Origin: Shewanella pneumatophori
Lineage (GTDB): Bacteria > Pseudomonadota > Gammaproteobacteria > Enterobacterales > Shewanellaceae
Length of the DNA stretch: 64,000 nt
Direction: 5' to 3'
NCBI RefSeq assembly: GCF_023283895.1
Contig: NZ_JAKILB010000002.1
Coordinates: forward strand, 186,001 to 250,000
Shown here: positions 56,683-64,000 of the stretch, piece by piece
Layout of the letters: each line of letters opens with the position of its first letter
Numbering within the stretch: the first letter of the stretch is position 1
Program-made: the position numbers and the translations under genes
The notes under the pieces: model-generated
Told to the model about the DNA's origin: nothing
What the model saw: only the letters and a program-made list of their open reading frames with translations
Databases searched by the model: none

Positions 56683-57498
56683 TTAGACACTTAACTGTTT
56701 CTCAAAGTACTGCTTTTCGAACTGCACAGGAGACAGTCCATTATTACTACCATGACGACGCACTGGATTATAGAAATATTCGATATAGTTAAATATTTCT
56801 GAGCGAGCCTCATCTCTGTTTTTATAGATTTTTCTCTTAACTCTATCTTTCTTCAGCAATGAGAAAAAGCTTTCGGCGACAGCATTATCGTGACAGTTTC
56901 CTCGTCGACTCATACTGGCTTCTAAATTGTGCTCTTTTAAAAAGCTCCGCCAATCAGAACAGGTATATTGCACTCCTTGGTCGGAATGTATCAAAACCTT
57001 ATCTTTCGGTGAACGTCGCCAAATAGCCATTAATAGCGCATCTATTACTAAGTCCGCTTTTGGCGTGTTTTTCATCGTCCAACCGACGACCTGGCGAGAG
57101 AAGAGGTCAATAACAACTGTTAAATATAGCCAGCCCTCATGAGTACGGATATAGGTAAAGTCGGTCACCCAAACCTTGTTGGGTTCTGCGACATCAAAGC
57201 CACGATTTAACGTATTTGGCGCAGTATGACTAACATTTCCACCACCAAAGCTTGGATTGCGCTTGTAGCCACGTATAGCCTTTATCTTGGCGTCCTTCAT
57301 TATCCGATAAACACGATTCTTCCCGACACTTTCACCATCGTCTTTCAAGTCTAAAGTCAGATTTCGATAGCCGTAGACACAACCGCTCTCCAGCCAAAAT
57401 TGCTTAATTTTTCCCAGAAGACGCTTATCTTCAATGGTTCGATTACTGCAGGGCTGCTTTAGCCAAGCATAAAAACCACTATGATGAACATTAAGCAC
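56683..57498 (-). CDS. IS3-family transposase orfB
   Basis: A 271-residue DDE transposase part. The first Asp is in KVWVTDFTYIRTHEGW, the second in VLIHSDQGVQYTC and Glu in DNAVAESFFSLLKKD. A helical N-terminus with SGCVYGYRNL is typical. The stop lies inside the terminal repeat. The frame is open further upstream (Y-T-F-I-K-S-R-L-D-Q-Y-P), so the active protein is probably an orfAB fusion made by -1 frameshifting near 57555 at an A-rich stretch (AAAGAAAAG). Confidence 0.9.
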   Translation of the reverse strand: MLNVHHSGFYAWLKQPCSNRTIEDKRLLGKIKQFWLESGCVYGYRNLTLDLKDDGESVGKNRVYRIMKDAKIKAIRGYKRNPSFGGGNVSHTAPNTLNRGFDVAEPNKVWVTDFTYIRTHEGWLYLTVVIDLFSRQVVGWTMKNTPKADLVIDALLMAIWRRSPKDKVLIHSDQGVQYTCSDWRSFLKEHNLEASMSRRGNCHDNAVAESFFSLLKKDRVKRKIYKNRDEARSEIFNYIEYFYNPVRRHGSNNGLSPVQFEKQYFEKQLSV

Positions 57499-57539
57499 TC
57501 GGCACAGTACGGCTATGGGATATTGGTCGAGTCGAGACT

Positions 57540-57833
57540 TTATGAACGTGTACTTTTCTTTGACTCGCTTGCAAAGTACACGGCGGCCTCCTTTAGTATA
57601 TTTCGCTCTTCCGTGACTCGCCGAAGCTCTGCTTTTAGTTTACGAATTTCGTCTTGCTGATTATCGATAGTGATGTGTTGCTTCTCTGGCTTATCGAACT
57701 TGTTAATCCAGTTATGCAAGCTTTTGGTTGTGATACCTAACCTTTCTGCCACATCAGCGATTTTATAACCACGTTCAGTGACTTGTTTGACAGCTTCAAT
57801 TTTGAACTCATCGGGATAACGTTTTCCGCGCAT
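57540..57833 (-). CDS. IS3-family orfA
   Basis: A 97-residue helix-turn-helix protein (RGKRYPDEFKIEAVKQV, then VAERLGITTKSLHNWI) with a C-terminal coiled coil (QQDEIRKLKAELRRVTEERN). It ends K-K-S-T-R-S, just past the A-rich shift site that would fuse it to orfB. I chose the ATG at 57833; an in-frame ATG four codons earlier is also possible. Confidence 0.87.
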   Translation of the reverse strand: MRGKRYPDEFKIEAVKQVTERGYKIADVAERLGITTKSLHNWINKFDKPEKQHITIDNQQDEIRKLKAELRRVTEERNILKEAAVYFASESKKSTRS

Positions 57834-57999
57834 GTAACACCTCATATTTTTTGGTTCATTATAACTCTATGAAGTGTCTACTGTTCTAGGGGCTTACCAA
57901 TATGTAGCCCACGCTCATATTCAGCTCGGGTGATAACTAGAACTATAAATCCGAAAAAGCTGGAGATTAAGTAGTTTTGTTTTCTATAGCAGTAAAAGA

Positions 58000-58023
58000 A
58001 AAGCCCCGCGAGTGCGAGGCTTT
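58000..58023 (-). terminator. Intrinsic terminator, RHS cassette 2
   Basis: A stem AAAGCCCCGC / GCGAGGCTTT followed by TCTTTT on the minus strand. It is a near copy, inverted, of the terminator at 56384. Confidence 0.8.
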
Positions 58024-58044
58024 GGATTCAAAACTCAAAACAGT

Positions 58045-58389
58045 CTAAACCAATCTTCCTTTGTCTATCGCATTTTTCAGCATTAAAAACGTAAGAGGTT
58101 TAAAGTCAGCCTTATCTTCTTTGGATGCTCTCAAAAAAGGGATTAGACTAAACAACATTTTTTGAAAATGACTTTTTCCAGAGAATTCTTCAGGAAAATA
58201 ATCCCCAAATCTAAAACTCGAAATATCAACACCATAATTATCACTTAGTGTTTCAATGCAACTTTCAGCTATGTCACCATAAATATTTAAATCATGGTAC
58301 AGCCTCAACTCCAAATCAGAATTTGATTTGTAATAATCTGACAACCCAGAATCGTTGATGAAGCTATTAAAGGTATTGTTTTCTGGCAT
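58045..58389 (-). CDS. DUF1493-like protein, candidate immunity to RHS tip 2
   Basis: A 114-residue acidic cytoplasmic protein that resembles the DUF1493 family: LYHDLNIYGDIAESCIETLS near residue 29, FRFGDYFPEE near 58 and LTFLMLKNAIDKGRL at the C-terminus. The family resembles acyl carrier proteins in length and helical layout and is often found after polymorphic toxin genes. The start overlaps the RHS fragment stop by 1 bp (TAATG), so translation is coupled. Immunity is inferred from position. Confidence 0.72.
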   Translation of the reverse strand: MPENNTFNSFINDSGLSDYYKSNSDLELRLYHDLNIYGDIAESCIETLSDNYGVDISSFRFGDYFPEEFSGKSHFQKMLFSLIPFLRASKEDKADFKPLTFLMLKNAIDKGRLV

Positions 58390-58973
58390 TATTGTTTTTC
58401 CAATTCTTTGCTTTCTACTTTTTCAGTAGTCGCAGTTTCTTTTTGAACTCTATCAACAACAGCATCGACAAGTTGCCCAGCAGCTATGGCAGTACCGACA
58501 TAAGGAACTTTTCTTAAAACTTTAGTAACCTTATGGCTAGTTTTTTTACTAATTTTTCCATCTTTTGCCGCTTTATGATTAGCTTTACTTGCTACTGAAG
58601 TTTTAGTACCTGCTTTACCACCACCTGCAATACCACCTCTTGGCTTATCTGCAAATGGCCCTGTTGCTGCGACAGCACCACCTGTTGCTACGTTTCCAGC
58701 GGTATTTCCAGTTGAATTATCTTCACCCCTGATTGCTTCAACAGCTAAATCAAAAGCATACCCGACAGCTAACCCTACACCGATTACACAAAGTCCACCG
58801 CAAATAGCTTTGCCATCTGGATCAGTATACTTATATGGGTTGTTCACAGCATATGAATATCTATTGAACCCTCTAATACCTTCTTCATTGCTTAAATGAG
58901 AAACTGCATCGATTGGATCATTCGAGTAGAAACGACCTATGACTGGATCATAGTATCGTGCCTGCATATACAT
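58389..58973 (-). CDS. Orphan RHS C-terminal fragment 2
   Basis: A 194-residue frame that starts with the RHS core end (MQARYYDPVIGRFYSNDPID, then N-P-Y-K-Y-T-D-P-D-G) at exactly the same point as fragment 1. A stop codon lies just upstream. The tail differs: a hydrophobic segment (ICGGLCVIGVGLAVGYAF), a Gly/Thr-rich stretch and a basic part (KANHKAAKDGKISKKTSHKV). No toxin family is recognised, and the tail may be shortened. It is followed by the DUF1493-like gene. Confidence 0.75.
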   Translation of the reverse strand: MYMQARYYDPVIGRFYSNDPIDAVSHLSNEEGIRGFNRYSYAVNNPYKYTDPDGKAICGGLCVIGVGLAVGYAFDLAVEAIRGEDNSTGNTAGNVATGGAVAATGPFADKPRGGIAGGGKAGTKTSVASKANHKAAKDGKISKKTSHKVTKVLRKVPYVGTAIAAGQLVDAVVDRVQKETATTEKVESKELEKQ

Positions 58974-59248
58974 TTATCGATTTTACAAGTCGTAACACGC
59001 TTTGGGATAAATGCTGACATGCTCGAATGTTAGTGTATAGCTATGGCCTTAAAGTTGAATTGTTCGGTTCCAAAGATTAATACCACTACAGTACTAATCG
59101 ATGTCATTGGATTCAGTGTTATGCAGTATTTGGAGTTGAATCATGGTACCTGAGTAATATGAAAATCAATTGGCTCCAAAGTACTTGGAAAGAAAAACCA
59201 ATATTTTTCAGATTAAATAATGATCCAACCTTGAGAGCCTAGGAACCA
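58974..59248. other. Gap with possible gene debris
   Basis: 275 bp without a supported gene. On the plus strand a short frame near 59095-59241 (W-Y-L-S-N-M-K-I-N-W-L-Q-S-T-W) is rich in Trp and lacks a start; it may be a leftover of a lost gene. Confidence 0.35.
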
Positions 59249-59863
59249 CTAATAAATATATACTAGCGGCTTAGAGTACTTCATCTCTGTTGACGGATGA
59301 TTACCAACTCTAGCCCTTATGGTGACATCTATCGCCATTCTTTCGTTAAAGCGCATCCCAATGTTATAACTTAGCTTAAATTCTTCACAAGTATCTGGCC
59401 GTATAACCATTTCGTTAGCGTCAAGAAGGTCTTTCTGGATTTGCTCTAATTCTGGTTTGTTTGAACCGTAACCATGATCTACGAACATTTCCTGACCATA
59501 GAATTTGACACTTTCTAAGGTGACAGGTTTATCCCCGAAATTAGTGACCAGAACTACAACATTAAAAAAAGATTTGTTATCAAGCCTTTCAAACTGGTAG
59601 GAGGGTGATACGTCAGTCTTTTTCGCTGGAATTACATTTATTAACGCAGTAATTTGAGGCGTTTTTTTCTCATTCCATGCTTCGCGCTGCCTTTTATACT
59701 TTTCCTTCATCCCTAGTGTCTGAACGACCAACTTTTCTTGTTCTGCATTGACTTTTCGGATTTTTACTACAGTAAGAAATTTGCTAAGAACGAAGCCAAT
59801 AAAGGCTCCGACGAGAGCAAATACTCCGTTCTCAGAAGTAAGTTCCATAAACACATCCATCAT
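59249..59863 (-). CDS. Membrane protein of unknown function
   Basis: A 204-residue protein with one N-terminal transmembrane helix (GVFALVGAFIGFVLSKFL, residues about 13-30), then a charged coiled-coil-like segment (residues 35-65) and a beta-rich domain (FFNVVVLVTNFGDKPVTLESV, shown by its core V-T-N-F-G-D-K-P-V). The domain looks like an immunoglobulin-type sandwich. No family is recognised. I chose the ATG at 59863 because GGGAG lies about 6 bp upstream. It may be an island cargo gene linked to defence, but nothing in the sequence proves this. Confidence 0.65.
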   Translation of the reverse strand: MMDVFMELTSENGVFALVGAFIGFVLSKFLTVVKIRKVNAEQEKLVVQTLGMKEKYKRQREAWNEKKTPQITALINVIPAKKTDVSPSYQFERLDNKSFFNVVVLVTNFGDKPVTLESVKFYGQEMFVDHGYGSNKPELEQIQKDLLDANEMVIRPDTCEEFKLSYNIGMRFNERMAIDVTIRARVGNHPSTEMKYSKPLVYIY

Positions 59864-60211
59864 TAAATCTCCCTGCACATTATGTTGCCAATTTATATCA
59901 AACCGACAAACGACCAGGCCAGCCGCAACGGGATAGTAGCAGATTATTAGAAATAAATTGAAATGGGCTGTAGAAAAACACTTTGTTTAGAAGAAAATTC
60001 ATCATAAGAATCTGAGCTGCTGTTATGCAGAACTTTTAAACAGGCACTAAAAGTTTAGAGATATTAATTTGGTGAGCAACAAAACTTCAGTAACACTTAA
60101 GACATATTGAATTGATAGCAACTTTAAAGTCAGTGTATATCCCTAACCACCTAACATCGGCGGGCGTCAGCACATCAATCAGCAAAAGCCTGATCCAATT
60201 AAGGGATCTAC
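59864..60211. other. Intergenic region, no gene seen
   Basis: About 350 bp, AT-rich, between the membrane protein and the recombinase fusion, both leftward. It must hold the promoter of the membrane protein gene. Nothing else is recognisable. Confidence 0.4.
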
Positions 60212-61432
60212 TTATTCCCGTCGCAATTCAATTTTTCCTGCTGTATTTTGCCCGCGCTGCCACGCTCTATTAGTCCAGTAAGTTCCAACCAATACAATAT
60301 TGTTTTCGTCAAAGCGGACAGTGAGTTTTGCTGCACCATCAAATTTGCTATTATCTGTGGGCAAAGGTTGATCTATTACAGATTCAAAAAGATAAGATAA
60401 GTAAAAATTCCCATCTCTAGCATCTCTAAATACTTCACTCTGTACGACGGTACTTCTTTGATATTTATCTAAAGACTTTAGGCGAATATCAAAACCGATA
60501 AAATCTGCGGAAATTAACATCTCAACAGTTTTGGAAAAATACTCTCCGCTTTCATTTTTGAACGTAGATGTAATCTCCCCAACCCACTTTCCATTCAAAT
60601 CAGGGCAAACATGCCTATTTAGCAAATTATCCAGCATTGTTGTCGCGGTGTTGTGGCGGTACAAATGGCAAGCACCTGTGCGGTCAAAACCTGCGAGTTT
60701 CACATACCGCGATGCTGTATCAGACAATTTACTTGGCACGTAGCGTTTACCATTGTTAGCTAAGAACAAGGCCTTCCCTGAGCCGATAAATGCGAACATC
60801 GGTCTAATCTTCCCAATATAGAAAGCTAACCATTCACATCCCCTTTGGCTAATCGGCACCAAACGTTCTTTTTTACCTTTGCCGTGGATTCGAACCAACT
60901 TGCTATTGAAATCAACGTCATCAATATTTAGCTTAACTAACTCCCCTCGTCTTATCCCAGTGGCAAAAAAGGTTTCAAGAATAGCGCGGTCACGCAAACC
61001 TTTAACCCCGAATAGCAGCGGCTGTTCCAAAATGGTTTCTATTTCATCAGTCGTATACAGCGCTTTAGGTATTTGCTCACCTTTTGAAGGTAATTCGATG
61101 TTCTCAAGCAGGTTAGTTGGTAGGAGTTTCTTAATATGCATGTACTTCACGAATGTTTTAACAAATGTGAGTAAGTTCCGTTTTTGTGCTGGGCAAAGGG
61201 GTTGTCCATCCAAGGGCTTTCTGTAGGCATTCAGATAGGCTGCGTAGTCGTCCATTAAGTCTAAGTCGATTTGGTCGATGTAAGTAACGTTTCGTTCAAT
61301 ACACCATAAGAAGAATTTCTTAAGTCCTCCGCGTTTACCCCGAACGGTATCAGAGCTTTGCCCTTTGGCTAGGCAAAGCTCAAAATAGTACTTCGCGCAC
61401 CGCCAAATGCGCTTAGTGGTAGGCTTGTCCAT
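60212..61432 (-). pseudogene. Truncated tyrosine recombinase fused to Cap15-like barrel
   Basis: A 406-residue chimera. Residues 1-269 match the intact recombinase at 53524 (Arg in ATGIRRGELVKL, HLYRH) but stop after T-M-L-D-N, so the second His and the Tyr nucleophile are lost. From residue 270 (DNA junction 60625/60626) the frame goes into an unrelated beta-rich domain: C-P-D-L-N-G-K-W-V-G-E-I, then L-V-G-T-Y-W-T-N and G-K-I-E-L-R-R at the end. This pattern matches the C-terminal barrel of Cap15-type CBASS effectors; the usual two membrane helices are missing. The reading frame is open, but neither half should work as normal. Confidence 0.75.
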
Positions 61433-61889
61433 GCGCTAACTCTTTGGCAAAAGCCATCCCAGCATCCACAAATGCTTTCGGCTCTGGACGACGCCAATAG
61501 ACAACAGGTTTATCACCAGAGCGCACACGACCAATCCGATAACCGACCGCCGATATCACCGTTCCATTGTCATGAAAAGTCGGAAACACTACGCATCCAC
61601 GGAACAGTTCATGCCCTGTAGCTCGGACCAAGCCGACGCGCTGCAAACTGCCTCGTATGGCTGCACCCTCAGCCGTTTTGGGCTTTGGAATATTGCAGCC
61701 CATCGTTCGGTCGCAGTAACCAATAGCTGTACTATCTCGCAGTTCAACATCTATTGAGCAGTTGTTACCCACAAACTTCTGCGCTGTTAGACTTTCCCGA
61801 AACCGGTTGCGGTAATAGTCAAATGCTTGCTGGATGTGCAGTTCATCTAGGTTGATTTGTCCTAGGACATCAAGGTAGCGATCAACCAT
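61413..61889 (-). CDS. DnaG Toprim_N-like protein, recombinase partner (copy 2)
   Basis: A 158-residue protein. The N-terminus YLDVLGQINLDELHI is shared with copy 1. The C-terminal half (HELFRGCVVFPTFHDNGTVI, then A-V-G-Y-R-I-G-R and V-Y-W-R-R-P-E-P) closely follows the segment of DnaG primases that leads into the Toprim fold. A conserved G-Y-C-D-R-T-M-G segment is near residue 59. It overlaps istB by 8 bp and the recombinase by 20 bp. Its role is unknown; a DNA-binding or recombination-directionality role is possible. Confidence 0.75.
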   Translation of the reverse strand: MVDRYLDVLGQINLDELHIQQAFDYYRNRFRESLTAQKFVGNNCSIDVELRDSTAIGYCDRTMGCNIPKPKTAEGAAIRGSLQRVGLVRATGHELFRGCVVFPTFHDNGTVISAVGYRIGRVRSGDKPVVYWRRPEPKAFVDAGMAFAKELAHGQAYH

Positions 61890-62664
61890 GATATTGCTCC
61901 TCTTTCTTAGCCTTTAACTTGCGAAAAGAGTCAACGCCATCCCTTAGCTTGTATATGAAACGATAAGGCGTGTGTGCGATACGATCTAATATTGAATCGC
62001 CAATGTAATTGTTTTCTATCGCTTTGTGCCAATCAGAAACATCAAATTGAGATGTAATTACCCATGAGCCTTTACCCTCTCGCGCCTCTACAAACCGAAA
62101 TAGCTCGGTTTGTTCATCTTTAGACAGCGGCTTTAGTCCCCAATCGTCAACGTGCAAGATATCAACGCGCATAAACATGTTAATCAACTTCATTGCCTTG
62201 AGGTGTTCGTTGCCTGTGGCTTCTGTTTTTGCATTTGTTAAGTTATCAATCAGGGACATGTATGAGATTGATTTAACTTTGTAACCTTTGAGGATCGCTT
62301 CATTTGCTAGTGCACATGCCATCGTTGTCTTACCAAGTCCTGAAGCGCCAATTAGTAATATACTTAGCTGTCGCTTAGCCCAACCACACGAACGTAACTT
62401 AGCAATATCCTTTCTAGAAAATGGAGAATGTTTATCTGTTGGAATCTTATCCATGCTTGCCTGGGGCCATTTCAGCGTAGCATTTCGTCTAGCTAGGCGT
62501 TGCGAGTTTTCAACTCTGGCATCCACTTGGGGACAAAGTATTTCATTCATTACTTTATCCATTGTTTCCAAATCTAGGTTGTTGTTTTCAACAACCTGCT
62601 CATAAACTGCCATCGAAACTGGCAATTTCAGATATTCAAAGTGTTGTATTAATTGTGAATTCAT
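61882..62664 (-). CDS. istB: IstB-like transposition ATPase
   Basis: A 260-residue AAA+ ATPase of the IS21 IstB family. Walker A is GASGLGKTTMACAL near residue 110, Walker B is ILHVDDWGL near 171, and QFDVSDWHKAI with D-S-I-L-D-R-I near 220 gives the sensor and arginine-finger region. The N-terminal LKLPVSMAVYEQV is typical. I chose the ATG at 62664 because AAGGGGACGA lies directly upstream. It overlaps the primase-like gene by 8 bp and starts 10 bp after the istA stop, so the four genes form one unit. Confidence 0.9.
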   Translation of the reverse strand: MNSQLIQHFEYLKLPVSMAVYEQVVENNNLDLETMDKVMNEILCPQVDARVENSQRLARRNATLKWPQASMDKIPTDKHSPFSRKDIAKLRSCGWAKRQLSILLIGASGLGKTTMACALANEAILKGYKVKSISYMSLIDNLTNAKTEATGNEHLKAMKLINMFMRVDILHVDDWGLKPLSKDEQTELFRFVEAREGKGSWVITSQFDVSDWHKAIENNYIGDSILDRIAHTPYRFIYKLRDGVDSFRKLKAKKEEQYHG

Positions 62665-62674
62665 AGTCGTCCCC

Positions 62675-64000
62675 TTACTTGAAAACGAAATAGTCAGAGC
62701 CGCGCAAATATTTATCTGTAGCGGGCATGTTTGGAATTGATTTTGGAGCACCATCATCGATGCGGTATGCCTTCGCTTGAATTATCGCGTTGAGGCGTGT
62801 CGGTGATATCTGTTGGTACTTGAGAGCAAACTGGCAGGCTCGTTCGAAATCTGAAGCGGAGATCTCTGATTTTTCTGCAAACTTCATTATTTTGCGGCAA
62901 CGGTCATTGGCCAGCCGTGATTTTTTGCTTTTGCCATCAAATTGAATGGCAACCAATTGCTGTGTGTTTTCCCCAAAATCACTTGCCCAATCCCAGTAGA
63001 ACTCAAGGTCTTTATCTTCCATATACTGATGATTTGGCGGCATATGCTCGTAATCACGGGTAATCTCTCCAATAACTTCGCATCTCTTATGCCTAGCCAC
63101 AGCAGCGCCTTGGTGGAACACTTCAACAAACTTTGATGTAAGGTGAACGATTACCTTTTTATGAGCCAATTTGTGAGGTACGGAATAATAGTGGTCATCA
63201 ATTAGTAACGAATAATCGGACGGAACAGTCATGTTGAACACTTTTTCGATCAGAGCAAATGGAGTTTTGGGCAGCGGTCTTAATACTGGTTTATCAACTT
63301 CATCGAGTAGCTTTTGTCTTGATGTTTTCAATTTTTGAAATGGAGCTTCATTTAGCTTGTCGATTTCCTTACTAAGGTATTCATTGATTTCATCAATGGT
63401 CTCGAATTCCATCTTCAACATTCGAGCTAAAATGCGACTCGTTACAAATCCAACTGCACTTTCAGTTACACCTTTGTCCTTAGGCTTTCCGGGCCTTGCA
63501 GGCAAGATTGTTACGCCATAGTGATTCCCAAACGATTCATAGTTTGCATTTAATACTTTCTCGGGATTTGACCTAACAACCAGTGCCTTTGGATTATCGG
63601 GTATAACAATTTCGGACACCCCGCCGTAAAACTCAAACATCTTCTCATGCGCTTCAATCCAGTCTTTCGTTGTTTGACCATTAGTTGCGTATCCAAAAAG
63701 GCGAATAGATGCGCCAAGAACACTGACAAATATGCTCGCAAACTTCCTCTCTTTTGCATCTCTCAGTCCATAAGGAATTTTTGTTCCAGCATAATCGACA
63801 ATTGCGACTTCGCCTGCTTTTCGCAGCTGTCGCATGGCTAGTTTATTCTTCCTTTGAACTGCCCTTAGCATTTCGCAAAAACGCGTGTATTTATATGCTC
63901 TGGCCGGTTCGCAATGTTTCACATACTCATGGTACGCATTTAAGATGGTTTGCTTTGGCTGGCTTATGTAGGCTATGACTTTTTCCCAGTCAGGTTCTAC
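62675..64000 (-). CDS. istA: IstA-like transposase, cut by window edge
   Basis: The C-terminal 440 or so residues of an IS21-family DDE transposase; the frame is open through the right edge, so the true start lies past 64000. Catalytic residues: Asp in VAIVDYAGTKIPY, Asp in VIPDNPKALVV and Glu in KDKGVTESAVGF. The C-terminal beta-barrel region (SLLIDDHYYSVPH) is typical. It is first in the four-gene module. It should process the element's ends together with IstB. Confidence 0.9.
   Translation of the reverse strand, partial: VEPDWEKVIAYISQPKQTILNAYHEYVKHCEPARAYKYTRFCEMLRAVQRKNKLAMRQLRKAGEVAIVDYAGTKIPYGLRDAKERKFASIFVSVLGASIRLFGYATNGQTTKDWIEAHEKMFEFYGGVSEIVIPDNPKALVVRSNPEKVLNANYESFGNHYGVTILPARPGKPKDKGVTESAVGFVTSRILARMLKMEFETIDEINEYLSKEIDKLNEAPFQKLKTSRQKLLDEVDKPVLRPLPKTPFALIEKVFNMTVPSDYSLLIDDHYYSVPHKLAHKKVIVHLTSKFVEVFHQGAAVARHKRCEVIGEITRDYEHMPPNHQYMEDKDLEFYWDWASDFGENTQQLVAIQFDGKSKKSRLANDRCRKIMKFAEKSEISASDFERACQFALKYQQISPTRLNAIIQAKAYRIDDGAPKSIPNMPATDKYLRGSDYFVFK

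Larger units (their letters stand above)
56668..57896 (-). mobile_element. IS3-family element 2
   Basis: A 1229-bp insertion sequence with 25-bp imperfect inverted ends (TAAGCCCCTA...TAGACACTT at 56668-56692 and its complement at 57872-57896; match could extend 2 bp outward). It has orfA and orfB in IS3 order on the minus strand, both apparently intact. No clear target duplication was seen. It separates the two RHS cassettes. Confidence 0.88.

Overview
The window looks like a chromosome segment of a marine or aquatic gammaproteobacterium, most probably Shewanella. The AT-rich base composition fits this. So do the many small lipoproteins with an L-x-x-C lipobox, a Tat-exported c-type cytochrome, and the order metH - cobC - ABC ATPase/permease - cobT - cobS - cobU - cobQ - cobO, which as I recall it matches Shewanella. 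The genus call rests on gene content and memory, not on a search.

Region 1 (1-42,430) is ordinary core and lineage-specific chromosome. In order it holds: an operon of a lipoprotein and an LPP20-like exported protein; a type II NADH dehydrogenase; a 1187-residue soluble protein of unknown function; a lipoprotein/split-Soret-like cytochrome pair; a large Ca-binding-type lipoprotein; an S9 peptidase; a DUF2076 protein; a CNT nucleoside transporter with a flavodoxin-fold reductase; a penicillin-acylase-family lipoprotein; a lipase-like lipoprotein with a partner of unknown function; an adenosylhomocysteinase-like gene facing a LysR regulator; a TM2/zinc-ribbon protein; a SEL1-repeat lipoprotein; a polar amino acid ABC transporter; adenosine deaminase; a YdcH-like protein; a flavin monooxygenase; a Gfa-like protein; a GNAT-like protein; and metH. 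Many units end in clear intrinsic terminators.

Region 2 (42,430-50,623) is the cobalamin block. metH and cobC diverge from an intergenic region with tandem MetJ-type boxes. A cobalamin riboswitch then leads a translationally coupled operon for corrinoid uptake and nucleotide-loop assembly (ABC ATPase, permease, cobT, cobS, cobU, cobQ). cobO follows after a 277-bp gap.

Region 3 (50,635-64,000, running off the right edge) is a mosaic mobile island starting 12 bp after the cobO stop. Its left boundary looks like a Tn7-like transposon end (TGT terminus, four TnsB-site-like repeats), followed by an intact tnsA and a broken tnsB. An IS3-family element with a nonsense mutation in its transposase sits at a deletion junction between tnsB and the 3' tail of an istB. 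Two copies of one unusual module (istA - istB - DnaG-like primase fragment - tyrosine recombinase, with overlapping genes) lie in opposite orientations at the two sides of the island. Between them are a YhfG/Fic toxin-antitoxin pair, two orphan RHS C-terminal cassettes with candidate immunity genes (also in opposite orientations, with nearly identical terminators), a second IS3-family element, and a membrane protein of unknown function. The right-hand recombinase has lost its catalytic end and is fused in frame to a Cap15-like beta-barrel, the effector type found in CBASS anti-phage systems. No CRISPR array, cas gene, tRNA or rRNA was seen.
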